From contig WELB01000138.1 in the NCBI GenBank assembly GCA_009602725.1, forward strand, positions 62,932-126,931: a stretch of 64,000 nt of DNA, read 5' to 3'. Within the stretch, counting starts at the first letter, position 1; each line of letters begins with the position of its first letter. Source of the DNA: Spirogloea muscicola (taxonomy: Eukaryota > Streptophyta > Zygnematophyceae > Spirogloeales > Spirogloeaceae). Below are positions 32,812-45,629 of this stretch, piece after piece. The notes under the pieces are model-generated. The model had not been told where the DNA came from, ran no database searches, and saw only the letters and a list, made by a program, of their open reading frames with translations. The position numbers and the translations under genes were made by a program.

Positions 32812-35800
32812 TCCTGCCTGTCACCCTGGAGCAAAGTGTCGCCCTCGTGGCGGACCGCCTCAAACTTGGCCGCGAGGACTCCCACGTTCACAACGCTGTG
32901 CATGAACGCCTTGAACCTCCCGCTCAACTCCACATTCCTGCAACATTATCACCGACCGATTATCAGTTCACCAGTCAAAAACTATCACTCCACTAGTCAA
33001 AGCTGCAGGGTTGCTGCATGCGGACACTAGGACTCACGTGTGCAATTTTGGCAATGTAAGTGGAGGAGGCGCACAGTGTGGGAGTACAAATACCTGCAGT
33101 AATTAGCATTTTGTGACCTCAGAGCTCTGAAGGTGAACAACTCACGGAATGCGCGACAAGGAGTCAATGGCACGTAGAGCAGATCGGATCATGTCCTCAT
33201 TCCGATCAACCTCCTGCTTCACGGCGTCTGGCTTTGTCTTCTCGGTCACTGTCTTCTCCAGAGGCTCCACAAGTGCGTCAACAACTGCACGATCACACAA
33301 CTTGCATAAGCTGCAGAATGAAGAGAAGCAAACTTAGCATCTATTCTAAGACATCACAAGAGCAGAACCTTGCACTTGCCAGTGATGGACCTAAGACTAG
33401 GGAACTTGACAATAAGGCGATATACCGCAAGAAAAGCAGCGGCGGACCTGCTAAAACGGCTGAGCTGCTCATAAGCGAAAGCTTGGAGAGTATAAGATGG
33501 CATGGCATCTTCACGTCGTAGTGATCTGCTTCAGTCAAGGGTGGTCAATGGTCAAAACCACCACTGCAATGTGTGGCATCATAATCTGGTAACAAGATGG
33601 CATAGAAGCAAATGCTGCACTGCTTAGGTCCTCAGACGTTAGATCATTTATGGCTCAAAGGGCTGCAAGGAGGTGTAGGGCCTGTGGATACATACATACA
33701 TGCACAACTAACAGTACGACATACAGAGTAACATATATGCACACGACAAGCGAGATTGTTTGTCAGAAAACCTGAGAGCCCGCCAACTAGGTAGGGAATG
33801 ATAAAGCTGGATGGGTCAAGGCTGTCAAGGCATGTGTCCAGCAGAGTGTCCATACACTCAAACGCAGCCTTGCGAAGCTCCAGCCCGTCGTCCACCGTAT
33901 GCTTGAACGGCCCGAGGTCTACAGTTCTGATCAGCTCCTCCTGCCGACAGGAAGGATGCAGAAATCAACTGAATAAGGCAAAAGCGGCATGATGTAAGCA
34001 GATTGCAGATGCGGCCACAGTAAGCTGGACCCACTTAATATTTTGCAGATTGTCATTAAGGCGGCCTTTCTAGCCAGGGCCCATTTACCTAGCATCAAAG
34101 GCATGGTCACCTTGACAACGGTTTGATCATAGAGGAGGGGCAGCAGCTCAGGCAGCAGGTCGACAACCAGGCTCGGCCTGTTGTGAGCAGCTGTACTCAG
34201 CGTCAAGACAGCGGCTCGCCTCACATGCTGCACACAATTGTGGGGCACAACCAAATGCCAAATTTTATGTGACAGGCAAGGTAACAACACGGATACCACT
34301 GAGGAAACTTCAGACTTGTGTGTAGCCTTATCAGCAGGGAGGCAGAAGTAGTCTACCCTGTCCTTGTCCTCTATAAGTTGCAGGAATGTCCGGATGCACG
34401 GCTTCATGTGGGCCTCAACGACCGCCGGAGGGCCTACAACAGTGAACTTGATCGAGGTAACAACTGTGGCCCTTGTGAATGGGGAGGGACTCCTTGTGCG
34501 CTCCTGCAAACTTGCAGATAGGAAGAGGATCAGGACAGGCACTGACGCCCACAGTGCACTGAGTGCCCACATTTCCAAATGGCAGAGCAAACACTGTGAC
34601 GTCGTGCTGGTTACTCAGTAGTCCACCATGGCAGCAACATCCACCTTGATGCTTGCCATTCTTTACGAGCTACGGAGAAGGAAGGCAGGCTGAACCTTAA
34701 GGAGGGGGATCAGGGTTGCCGCTTCAATCAGTGCCAGTTTGCCCAGGCACTCGGCGACGACATTCCGGACGCCCTCCTCCTCGCTCTCACAGTGTGCAAA
34801 GAGGAGTTGGAGAACTGTGTCCATCTCCTTTTCTTCGAGTATCTTAGTAACCTTCAGCTCCTCCTCATGTGATTGTCTGCTTATAACCTGGGCACATGCG
34901 TACTTGGCTGTATGTCACAGTACAGTGGACTACTCTGATACCATGCCGGTAATGACGGTGGCAACTACTGCACTTCTGCAGCAGTCTACTTGCGAACTAT
35001 CTTACCTGGTCAACTCAAAGCCCAGGAAACGGAGTCTACAGCATAGCCTGGTCTAAGGAGTGGGCCTGACTGGTGGCAGCTTAGAAGTTGCTCATACTAC
35101 ACACCTCCTTCAAAGAATGAAGGAGCAGGTACTGTAGCTTGATGTGGCTGTCGATCTGGTGCAGTATGAAGGGTAAATACTTGGCCAGATTCCCCACAGC
35201 AACATTACCAAGCGAGTACGAAGCAGCTGCCTTTATCTCCTCAGAAGGAGACTGGAAAGACGAGGTGATGACCGTCTCAATGTCGGCGTGCCCACTGAGG
35301 TCTTTCCTCCTTCCGATCTCGCCCAAGCAGAGTAGGGAAAGCAAGTGCATCTGACAGAACCAAAGGACCCAGTAACTTAATTCGAAAATAATTGCTCAAT
35401 AAACTCAGTGATGTCCGGTCCAGTCTACCGTCGCCAAACTCTCAGTCCAGCACATGTCAAGAGCACCAGACATGCAGACATATATTGCAGCATGGAAGCA
35501 CTAGCGGATGTCATTGTGGTTGTAGTCATGACAATGTCAGCACAAGCGCGATGGAGACTGTATACTGCACAAGTGCAATAAAAAATGTGCACTACTGACA
35601 ACAATGCGTACATAAGCTTTGGGGACAATAGAGGTTGGGATGACCACAAATGCAAGGTAAAGACAGGTTGATGTGACACACCGCATCCCGGCCACTTCCA
35701 GAGCGCAGGTTATTGAGGAGCATTTCAACTGTTGAGTCGCACTTTGCATCCCCAGCCGCAACGCAGAGGACTGCGACACACTGCGCAATGGAGTGGTAAG

Positions 35801-38800
35801 CCTGCTTGCTGACCCCACCCCCAAGGGCTGATGCGCCCTTGGAGGTCAGGAGTAGCTCGTCCAGGAGCGCGTCGAAGCTGATGTTGGCAGTGCGAACAAG
35901 CGAAGCCAGGAATTGCTGCAACATCTGCATTGCCGAGCTCACAGTACAGATTAACACCGCTGGACATCAACACCGCTGGAACAGCTGACATGGCTAATAA
36001 GGTTTACATGCTGAACCTTGTGCTCTGCCGCCACAAAAAGGCCCCAGATCTAAGCTTCTAGCAGCTTGTCAGGCACGTCACTGTTTGACGCATCGACTGG
36101 TATAAGATGATCCACAAAAGAGTGACCAACGGGCAGTAAGAGTCAAACGTACCTGAAGAGCCTGACCTTGCAACAGTGAACTCTTGAGGACCACAAGTAC
36201 TTGCGGGAGCACCTTCTTGCAAATCAGGGACCCACAGTCTGCATGTTTCTCGCTGTCTGCTATCATGGTGCAGCACAGCTCAAGTACCAGAGCGGTCATG
36301 TGAAGGTCCACATCACTGCCACATATCAAGCACAAGCATAAGCACGCAAGTAACAAGTTCCAAGGCTTGCACCTTGAGATGCACTATATCTGTCCCCTCA
36401 CAGCAAGGTCATCAAAAGCATGACACTGTGAAGGACACAGTGACTGATGACCTGCATGAATGCCAGACCTATGACAGCATCCGAGAAGATGAATGCCAAT
36501 GATCTGAGGAATGTCCAAGTTACCTGATGAGTGGGCACAGCTCCTCGATGATGGCAGCATAGCTCACAGCACTGGCTTGCTTGCTGTTGCTTGCAAGGAG
36601 GGCATTAATTGTGACCAAGGACGCTTGGCGTAGAGCTCGATTGGCCTGCAAACACACAAGGCCTCATAATGAGCTCTCCTGCACCTTAATGTAAGCCCGC
36701 TTCTGATTGGCTTCACAAGACACCAATAGCAACTAGCATGACACACTCTCTGTGAAGTTGTGACGTCTACCCTGCATGAAGTCATAGCACAGGCAAGCTG
36801 CACACCCGCCACTTTGGCAGTGCAAGCTCCAACTATGTGGTACCTTTCGGAGGAATGATGTGAGTTCACTCAGCACTTGCTCCAGGACAGGGGAGAGGTC
36901 AACTCCTACAGGCGACTCGGCAATCGTTGAAAAAGCCTGCAAGCATGTCAGGTAAGAGTAGGTCCGCAGGACCAGTAAAATCACAAGCTGCAGATGACAG
37001 TGTAACACCTGTAAAATGAAGCGCAAGTGACTGCCATGATATAGTCCTGAAGGAGACAACTGCCCAGTAAAGCTAACAGGGGAAAGGACTCTGGGACTCC
37101 ATGTCTGCTGCTGTACCTTGACAACTGTCTGGCGAGTGATCTCATTGCGCAGGCGATCCAAGAGCAAGGGAAGGCAAGTCTTCAGCTCCCTCTTCAGATT
37201 ATCGCCCAGAATGGAGATTATCAGGCACATGCAGGTAATGGCGCACTCCTTCACTTCCTGGTGAGATCAAAGCCGTGGTGATGAGAGTGACAACCAATTG
37301 GAGGGCAATCAATCAGCAGAAAAACACTGAGAAGTGATTGGCTTAACAGCGTCAATGTTGGAGAGGACCTGGTCTTGGTCTTGAGCCGTAAGTCGCTTCA
37401 TGGTTGCGGAATACAGAGGTTGCACATAAGGCTTGAAGTCGAATTCTGGCGGCTGCAATCCCAGTATCAAAGAGGAATCGGCAGGATATAAAAGCAGTAA
37501 CAAGTCAGCAATCAAGACATTGCTAGTTTTCATGTGTAGTCTCCTCCTCAGCAAAGCATTCTAGCATGCAGAGGCATTTGCCAAGCCTCTCACTAAAGTG
37601 CTGTTGATGCTCACATCGCTGAAGGATGGCCTGATAGCTTTCACTAGCTCTCCGCAAACACGCAGTGCCTCTGCTGTGACCTTGTAGTAACGTTCACTCA
37701 TAGCAGCTAGAACTGCTGAGGACAGGACCTGCAGCACCGTCTTTCACTGTCAGAGATCTATGGTAACACTAAGTGGATGTGTACTATTGCTTGCAAGGAT
37801 TTTGATCAGGACATGACCGAATTATCCAGATAGGTCGATGTCATGCTAGCTAGCCATTCCAATAGAACTCTGAGAGCAACAGACCTTGACATGCTGATGG
37901 AAAAGTGGCGGGGAATGGGAAGAGATAACAAGTCTTGTAAAGATGAGAGCCTCTATCTTGAGGTTTGAAGTAGATGCTTTATCCTGCTCAAGATAGCATT
38001 CACAGACACACACGCAAACAACCACTCAATAAGGAGGATCAGTCCCGCATATCAATTAGATTTGGAGCAGCGCCTTCGAGCACATCCTCCAGTCGTACTA
38101 GGCCCCCAATCTATAAACTGCTCAAGCTCACCTGTAAAGCCTTCTCAATGCCCGGGATGAGGGAGGCAATGTAATCTGCCATGCTGTTTGGTAGGACAAG
38201 CACCATTTGACGTAGTACACCAAAAGCACCTATCTGATAAGATGAATCAAATAATAGAAGAATCAGAGCACCTCGCTGCCTCATACATGTCCACACAAGC
38301 TAAGTTAGCATTAAGGTAGTATTAGCAAAAGGATATCCTCACAAGATAGGGCACTCTGTCTTGCACAGCCCTGCTAGAGCTTACCCGCGTCTTTAACGAC
38401 TTCTCTCGAAGCTGCTTATTCAGTGCGCGGACAAGCTTTGGAACCTCCTGCCGTAGCATGTACAAAGGGCTGCAGGGCATGGAACACAGGTACAGGAACT
38501 TAAACAATGAACTTGACTCATTGAATGCAATCAATACCCAGGCGACTCCAAGCTGACAAGATTGCTTACGATGAGGGGGGAAACGGTTCTGCAGTCCCCT
38601 TGGTTACAAGCGCTGTTTGTCGGAGAAGGTCCGCATACGCGTTGAAGACATCTATCTACATCAACAAACCGTCTGGCCTTCAGGAGTCAATCGAGTTGAC
38701 TGCAGTAAATCCCATCCAATCATGGAAGCTGATTTTTTGTGCCAAAATGGTCATGCTGCAGATAGTGCACAGTAGCTGACCTTGACATTCTCTTCTCGTT

Positions 38801-41800
38801 CACGGAATCGTTCTATGATTTTGGGTGAAGCCTGTCAGGCTTAGCACATTCCAAACGGATGAGTCCCTACGCTACGGTCTTGATATGCACAAAAGTCTTC
38901 CCAACCCAAATGCAGATGTTACTTGCAGAAAATCACACACAAGATGACGGTGACTGACTGACCTTGCTGTAGAAGGTTGCGATCATCTCTTGCCTTGAGA
39001 CAATGAGAGCTGACAAACACTTGGTAGCAGCCCTTCTGACCTTCCAGCTCACATCCTCATCGTCACTGTACTCTTCGGCACTTTCCCTATGATGCGGCAG
39101 TGCACTGACACACTTTAAGACCTTACCAATCAAGTAACAATCTCATTAGATTCCACTGGGAGCACTACTTGATTTGACAAAGTATTATGGCCTTTTGAGT
39201 ATATCTTGCTTGGAGAGTGTTGAACAAACCAAACGAGATGATAGACATCACTCAATCTGGCTCCTTTCCAGGCGACTAGCAAAGGTGACGAATGAGACGA
39301 CTGACGTGATGCTTGTAATCATTGATCGGCAGATACAGGAAGTTCCCTACTCTGCCTCATCTTCATCCTCCAAGTCTTCGTCGTGATCCTCATCCATGTC
39401 ATCAGTGAAATTTGGGTCATAGCTCAGGTATTCTAGCGCCAGCTCCAGTATTAAGGGACAATGCTCAGCCACGTCTTTGGGACATCGAAGAACAAAGCTT
39501 TCAAGAGCCTACACGATGATCCAACAGCACAGTCCTCTTAGTCCTTTTCATCAAGATCCATTGACACAAGCCTCTGCTGAGTAGCTTAATACAGTAGACT
39601 CCTGGATGCACAAGGACATGCACTTGAGGACGTGCAGCAACCTGAAGGCTATTCTCTCGAAGCTCGTCATCACTTTCTGATGCCTCCTTGCAGTAGGATG
39701 TAAGTAGAGGTACGAGCTCCGCAAGGTGGGGGCCAAAACGGTACCCAACAGCTCGACTGCAGTCACAAGATCAAGCCAAACAAAGTGCACGTGAGTGAAT
39801 GTATATGCATCTTCATACGGACCTTGTCAGACGCTCAACACCACACTGTGGAGCTAAGGGACATACCAGAGAGCTCCAATCATCTGAATATATGAGCGAA
39901 CAATATCCACTTTAGATTTCGCCTTCACCATTTGTTGCACAATCGCCTTCGTAACTCCCAAAAGTAGGGCATCTGACATACTTGAGGAAAGACTTGCTGC
40001 AACCAGGAAAGAAAAGTGACATCAGTAGTGGCATGACGATGTCTCTGCTGGACCCTCACATGCACCTTTGCAAGATTACGTCCCCTTGGAAAGTATGGAG
40101 TCAGGATTGAACCAACTGCAGCTGCTGAGACTGAAAGTACAAGCTCTCTGTGTACTGGTCATTCCCGGGACTGGTCAAATAGCAAATTGGGCAGGATATG
40201 GTGAAAATAATGGCATCCAGTATGAAAGGTAGACCTTAGACAATGACGCAAGGCAAGGTGCGGACAGTTTGCGAATGTGACTTGCAGCTAGCAAGTGCAC
40301 TTTACAAAACCATCCAATGGCTACTATAGTTGGTAACATCAGAGGCTGAGAGGCTGGCATTGTCCAGAAGAGGAATTTCAGATGAACACCTTCCCACTAC
40401 ACAGGTGCATCACAGAAGAGGAGTCAACTGCTCCGTCACATGCTGGCGATCTACAGTAAGGCTTTGTGACCAAGGTGGCATACCTAGGCATTGAATAGCT
40501 CTCTTGCGGAGCCCAGCTCGAGGAGAGTCCAGCTGAACGAGGAGGGCATCAATCATCTGCTTGTGTTGCTCCATCATCATCCACCCGAACCTCTGGAGGA
40601 CATCAGCAAGCAAGTCGAGGCAGTCGCTCTTGACTTCCGTGCTCGTATCCTGCCACCCGCACAGCCATGACGCGAGGCACCGTACACGAGCTGTGATGAC
40701 AATACCAACGATTAAACGGCGGAAGCCACAACCATGTGGTTGCGTGTGCCAGGTGCAAAGTTGATGCGAGTGACAAGTCCCCCCCATGCACAAGTCAGCT
40801 CCTACTAGCATGCCATTGGAACGTTGACCCAAAAATCTTGACACCTTGCGAGAGCCTCACTTGCAAGAGCACATAATTAGCAGCAGCACGCAAAGGGGCG
40901 GAGAATTGGTGGAGCTCACTGGAGCAGCAATGCCCTTAATCAGCTTGGGTGTTAAGCTCTGCAACACAGAATTCGCAACCTGACCACCAGGTAGCTCTGC
41001 AACAACCACTTTGAGGGCAATGCTTGCAATGTCCCTCTGCTGCTCCTTGCCTGTTAGCAGCTTTGTGCTCAGGTTCTCCACAAGGTCTACAACCAGTGCC
41101 TCACTCACTTTCTTCACAAGCGGAGTAAGACTGTCGCAGCAAAACAGGGCCCATTTTAGGACCAAATGAGCAGCCACTTACAGTTGTATCACAATGCTTG
41201 AAGTAGTGAGAAGGGCCGTTATCGTCATCCTTTCAAAGTAAGGGGCTGCCAACAACCAGAAGGCTATCTCTGCTGTGGGACTTTGGATGTGCACTACCAG
41301 CTGTTCTTGCAATGCAACTAATACAGTACTTCCAAGAGCTCACCACTTGACAGCCAACCCTGAAATATCGCCAGAGGCGTCCTCCAGCTGCTGCAACACT
41401 ATCTGGGACACCTTCCTCTCAGTCTCTGAGTCGGCCTTAAATGTGTCCCGCTGAAGCTCGTTCAGTAAGTCGGAAGTGGCCATATAGCGGAAGTCCTTGT
41501 CTTTAGAAGCAATCTGAAATACTCAATAGCTTCCAGTAAATATTACCCTCACTCAGCATCTCAGTAGGCTTTACAGTCAAGGCATAGCTTGTCGTACTTC
41601 CCGGCAGCTGAGCTGGCAAGATTTAGCAGGTTCAGCAGGTGTAGTTGACAATAAAGACCACTCCATGAAAATAGATTGGTGTCATTAGTGACCTCCTGAG
41701 TGCCAGGACGTGCCGAGCAAGTTGATTTGCCGCATGCAGGACCGGCTGCACAAAGTTTGACCTCAGCAGGCCGGGATGTGTGCTGCACGGACACGCACCT

Positions 41801-41834
41801 TCTCCAAGATCAGGCCAACCGCCAGTGTCGCCAT
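32812..41834 (-). CDS. CAND1: CAND1 (cullin-associated NEDD8-dissociated protein 1, TIP120)
   Basis: HEAT-repeat exchange factor that binds unneddylated cullin-RBX1 and swaps substrate-receptor modules of SCF/CRL ubiquitin ligases. Starts [12 protein letters not shown] at 41,834 (first exon 41,834-41,799) and runs through about two dozen exons to the stop at 32,814-32,812. Diagnostic read-outs: [15 protein letters not shown] (about 41.5 kb), DISGLAVK then [15 protein letters not shown] (41.1 kb), [18 protein letters not shown] acidic linker (39.4 kb), [19 protein letters not shown] (39.05 kb), [16 protein letters not shown] (37.4 kb), [20 protein letters not shown] (33.85 kb), [19 protein letters not shown] (33.2 kb). 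The last exon (32,937-32,812) holds the divergent C-terminus [20 protein letters not shown]. The full set of conserved blocks is present in order, so the gene looks intact. Individual exon borders in the middle were not all verified. Confidence 0.95.
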
Positions 41835-41935
41835 GTTGGCCCCCTTGATCTGCAGCAGCTCCACAGACTCTTCTCCGGCTTTGTCAGCGGTCACACAATT
41901 CGTCGTGGCCGTCGCAGTCCGCCATAGGTGTGCTG

Positions 41936-42069
41936 CTACAAGGGACCAGCTGAGAAGCCACGGCCTCGGCGGCGGCGAGGCGCCGTCAGGCCCGCCTCGA
42001 GGAGGGCCCCCGGCTCTGGCGCAATTCGGCGGGCGATCTGGAGGGCCACCGTGGCAAAGGCGGCGGCAT

Positions 42070-42115
<46 letters not shown>

Positions 42116-42205
42116 GTCGGCTGCGGCGGCTAGCGGCTTTGGTGTCGCAGCCAGACCCGCCTGACCTGCCTTCGAGAAAAAAATCACAATCTTCGCAGTG
42201 TCCAT
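41936..42205 (-). repeat. GCC/GGC-rich stretch encoding an alanine run
   Basis: An imperfect GCG/GGC run at about 42,058-42,131 gives a 90-residue Ala-rich minus-strand frame just upstream of CAND1. It may be 5' untranslated or a chance frame. The next block downstream is retroelement, so it also marks the gene-side edge of the second repeat cluster. Confidence 0.4.
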
Positions 42206-42274
42206 TTAATAGGGAGAAACAGATCCTTCAAAGTAAAACAATGAAGAATTCCGTGTATTGTATGTAGGCCAAAT

Positions 42275-42420
42275 GTTGGCCAAATGGCCAAGTACAAAGG
42301 CAAGGACATCTAAAGATCTACATAACTCACAGCAGATTGACCCGCTCAATAATCACGGGTCAAAACATAAAGGTCACTAATCAATACATGAATACTAGAT
42401 GCCAGAAACGGAGCCCTTCT
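42275..42420 (-). mobile_element. Retroelement 3' end, family B, inverted copy
   Basis: About 140 bases match 9,290-9,435 in reverse complement, including the GACCCGTGATTATTGAGCGG region and the downstream AGATGTCCTTGCC segment. It joins directly to a family A end at 42,420. Confidence 0.65.
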
Positions 42421-43375
42421 ACAAAGCTGCTACGAGACACTCAGTAACCCCTGCTAAGCAGCCGCAGATCAGAGATGCTGGGCTCCTGGAAGTGGGTCCC
42501 CTGGCCAGAGCCAGAGGCAGCAGCGAGGGCTCTGCCGGCACGAAGGTGCAGCGCCGCGCCCGGGCCATGGACCTCTGCAGCGAGACGGCCAGGCGCATTC
42601 GATACACTTGCGCCAGCGACCCGGCTGCAGGGAAGTCAACCGGCTCCCCATAGAAGCGCCGGGCGATGGTGTGGCGGGCAAGCTGGGTGAGCAGCTCGAG
42701 CCACCGAGCGCCCAGCGCCCCATGTGTGTCGATGGCCAACGGGAAGAACTCGTCTTCCCGCGAATGATCCGCAAACTTCAGCTCTTTGGCCCGAGCAGCG
42801 CAGGCGACCGCATACCCAGCCGTGGTGGCACATTTAGCGGGGTGTAAGCGGTCATAGGCATCAGTAGTCACCACGTCCAGGAGAAGACATGGCCCGCCGG
42901 CCTGTCGGGTGGCCACCAGGTCTACACGCCTGGCGTGGAGACCGTCGGCCCTGTGCTGGATTGGCATGATTCCGGAGTGCTCTGCTGCCACGGAGAAACC
43001 AGCCTCCAACAGGATGCCATGCATTACGTCGCGGAGGCGGTCGTGGGCCGCTGTCCGCTCTCCGCCGTGGGAACAGCGCAGAACATGAGCAGCCAGCTCT
43101 CCGGGCTCGGTCCCGTGCTCGCCACACTCACATTGACGCACACCCTGGAGACATGGCGGCAGTAGGCCCAGGAGCCGGTGGACGGCACTTCGGAATACCT
43201 CGTCCGGGAGGGTGAGGGCGTCGTAGAGGGGGAGGGCCTGGAGCCACGCCGCAGCCCCCGGGGAAGAGGCCGAGTGGAGTCTCGCGCGCCCGCGCAAGTC
43301 GGCCTCGGGAGCTGCAGCACGGCGGTGGCAGAAGCCAGCCAAAAAAGAATGGACAAAATCCAAAAGAAGGGAAAC
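42419..43375 (-). mobile_element. Non-LTR retroelement C-terminal region with zinc-finger-like and endonuclease-like blocks, family A
   Basis: One long minus-strand frame (43,363-42,419). In order: ALPLYDALTLPDEVFRSAVH, LLGLLPPCLQG, a Cys/His block CECGEHGTEPGELAAHVLRC, GGERTAAHDRLRDVMHGIL, RRVDLVATRQAGG, CLLLDVVTTDAYD, CAARAKELKFADH, then SLAQVYRMRLAVSLQRS. A Cys/His segment before an R-D...D-V-V-T...K block matches the C-terminal order of LINEs with a restriction-like endonuclease (R2, Dualen/RandI groups). The reverse transcriptase domain itself is absent. A T1 hairpin core (43,324-43,370) lies at its 5' edge. Confidence 0.65.
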
Positions 43376-43424
43376 ACACTAGCTAGGCATCGAGACAACT
43401 AGACATGACGGAACCACACGAAAG

Positions 43425-44250
43425 TCAAAACCCGCGGGTGAGCAACATCAGGTCAGAGTAGCTCGAAGCTGGAAAAGATGCAGCCGGACGAGACCCGGAA
43501 GCAGCAACAAGAGCACGGCCCGCGCGCGAGTGGACGGCATGAGCGAGGGAGCGTTGAAGGGACACGGAGAGCCGCATCCGGAAAACCTGGGCTAGGGAGC
43601 CGGCCGCGTTGAAGCCGAGCAACCCCCCTGGCGGACCCGGCCGCCGCTCCATGGCCTGCCGGGCAAGCCGCTGGAGGAGATCCAGCCAGCCGCTGCCATA
43701 AGCCCCGTGGACGTCTATGGCAAGGGCCGCGAACTCATCACCTGGGGGGTGATCGGCATACTTCCGCTCCTTGCCCCGGGCCGCCAAAGCGACCGCATGC
43801 CCAGCGGTCGTCGCCGACTTGGAGGGGTTGGCGGAGTCGACACAGTCGGCGGTCACCACATCCGCGATGATACGCGGACCGTCGCCGGGCGGGATGGCGA
43901 CTAGGTCTGCGAGTCGAGTGTGGAGTTGACCATCAGCGCCGCGCACGAGGGGCATTATCGAGGTGTGCTCCACGGCCACCTTGTAGCCTGCCTCGATGAA
44001 GACACCCTGCATGCCGTCCCTAAGAAGGTCATGGGATCCGGTCCTCTCGCCGCCGTGGGCACAACGGAGCATGTGGGCCGCCAGCTCCGCAGGGTCGGCA
44101 TGGCGGGCACCGCACTCGCATTGCGTGACTCCAATGAGGCAGGGGGGGAGGAGGCCCAGAAGCCGGTGGACCGCCGTCCTGTAGACTGTGTCGGGCATCG
44201 TGAGAGCCGCGTAGATGGGGAGCGCGGATACCCACGCGAAGGAAAAGAAG
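43425..44250 (-). mobile_element. Non-LTR retroelement C-terminal region, family A, longest intact frame
   Basis: The minus frame runs from 44,339 to 43,425 without a stop. It contains ALPIYAALTMPDTVYRTAVH, LLGLLPPCLIGVTQCECGA, HMLRCAHGGERTGSHDLLR, TRLADLVAIPPGDGPRIIAD, AARGKERKYADHPPGDEFAA, SLAQVFRMRLSVSLQRS and the end SDLMLLTRGF. It gives the unbroken version of the site interrupted at 12,366. The open frame and low decay suggest a young copy. Its 5' end is fused to a T3 tail. Confidence 0.68.
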
Positions 44251-44253
44251 AAG

Positions 44254-44335
44254 GTGCTCGCCCATTGAGAAGAGGGGCTGGCAAAGCCATCCCAAAAAGA
44301 ATGGACAATGTTCAAAGCCAAAGAAAGAGGTGCTG
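44254..44335 (-). mobile_element. Hairpin tail (type T3) fused to the 5' edge of the copy above
   Basis: Minus strand CATTGTCCATTC, GGGATGGCtttGCCAGCCC, TCTCAATGGGCGAGC. The tail reads in frame into the following fragment, which is why the open frame extends to 44,339. Confidence 0.65.
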
Positions 44336-44373
44336 ACAAAGGACTACACTACAAAGCGCAAGATGGTGCGGAC

Positions 44374-44463
44374 AAGCTCGCCCATAGAAGAGAGGGGCTG
44401 GCAGAAGCCAGCCAAAAATAAGAATGGACAAAACTGGGCCCTCCTGGGGAGGAGGGCCCAGTT
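44374..44463 (-). mobile_element. Hairpin tail (type T1) with 14-base fold-back at its 5' edge
   Basis: The T1 tail is at 44,374-44,431. Next to it, AACTGGGCCCTCCT (44,432-44,445) and its exact reverse complement (44,450-44,463) surround a 4-base loop. Confidence 0.7.
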
Positions 44464-44639
44464 CCGGCCGCCCTCGTGGCAAACGCGCGCGTTTTCTCCT
44501 TAACGCAGCCCGAAATGAGTCCTCGTCAGCGTCCGATGTGGCGCCTCCGTGGCGAGTGACCATGACCCGGCCCGCAAGATTGTAAAGCCGGCGATCCATA
44601 CACCGAGCGACACGTACCCCTCGACGCGACCGGGTGACC

Positions 44640-44850
44640 CAGTGTAAACAGTAGAAAGTGCTCGCCCATTGAGAATAGGGGCTGGAACAACCAGCCCAAA
44701 AAAGAATGAACAGAGTACGAGAAGGGGGCCAGGGGAAGCGCTAAGAAACAGAAACAAAGCAGCTACGAGACACTCAGTAACCCCTGCTAAGCAGCCGCAG
44801 ATCAGAGATGCTGGGCTCCTGGAAGTGGGTCCCCTGGCCAGTGTAAACAG
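44640..44850 (-). mobile_element. Retroelement 3' end with T2 tail
   Basis: The T2 tail (44,655-44,730) with perfect stem GGGCTGG-ttgtt-CCAGCCC is followed, going upstream on the minus strand, by the untranslated stretch and the stop region at 44,770. About 80 bases (44,763-44,842) are essentially identical to 42,425-42,504. Confidence 0.7.
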
Positions 44851-44867
44851 GCCCTGAGCATCCCTCT

Positions 44868-45545
44868 TTTGCCCATAGAGAAGAGGGGCTGGCAAAGCCA
44901 ACCCAACAAGGATGGACTATGTCCAAAGCCAGAGAAAAAAGTGCCGGAAAAGGACTACACTACAAAGCACAAGACATCAGCCTCGGAACGCTTAATAACC
45001 TCTAGACAGGAGATGCAGGTCCGAGAAGCTAGCTGGCGGAAAGACGTCGCCCCGACGGAAGCCGGAGGCCGCCGCCAAAGCTCGGCCTGCGCGCAAGTGA
45101 ACCGCGAAGGCGAGGGACCGCTGCATCGAGACGGCCAAACACATACGGAAAACCTGAGCGAGGGACCCGGCTACGTTGAAGCCGGGCTGCTCGCCCTGCT
45201 GCCCGAGGCGGCGGGCCGCTGCACGCCGCGCACGCCGCACGCCGCTGCACGCCGCACAAGACGGTGCGGAGGGAGATGGAGATGGATGCTCAGTATCCAC
45301 GTGTGAGCAACAGCAGATCAGAGTAACTCGAAGCGGGAAAAGCGGCACTCGCCCGTAGAAAAGAGGAAGCGCGGCCAGATTGACTGGTGGCTGAGAAAAG
45401 GGGCTGGCAGAAGCCAGCCAAAGAAGAATTTGGACCAAAACCAAAGAGCCACAATACGACTGGGCTGTGAGAGGCCAGCCCAGAAAGAAAAAAAGCGCGG
45501 CCAGATTGACTGGTGGCTGGGTAAGGCCAGCCCAAAGGAATGGAC
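44868..45545 (-). mobile_element. Retroelement fragments and tails
   Basis: Contains a T3 tail (about 44,870-44,945), a C-terminal block on the minus strand reading GSLAQVFRMCLAVSMQRSLA and HLRAGRALAAASG then LLSRGY (45,000-45,200), a GC-rich GCACGCC repeat (45,210-45,265), and two type T4 tails (CCACCAGTCAATCTGGCCGC in reverse) at about 45,370 and 45,510. Confidence 0.6.
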
Positions 45546-45629
45546 AATGAAGGACCTACCCTTGCGGTGGTCGATGTGGTTGTGACGCAAAAGAGTCCAG
45601 CATCGACCCGCATTGCTGGCCGCGTAGTG

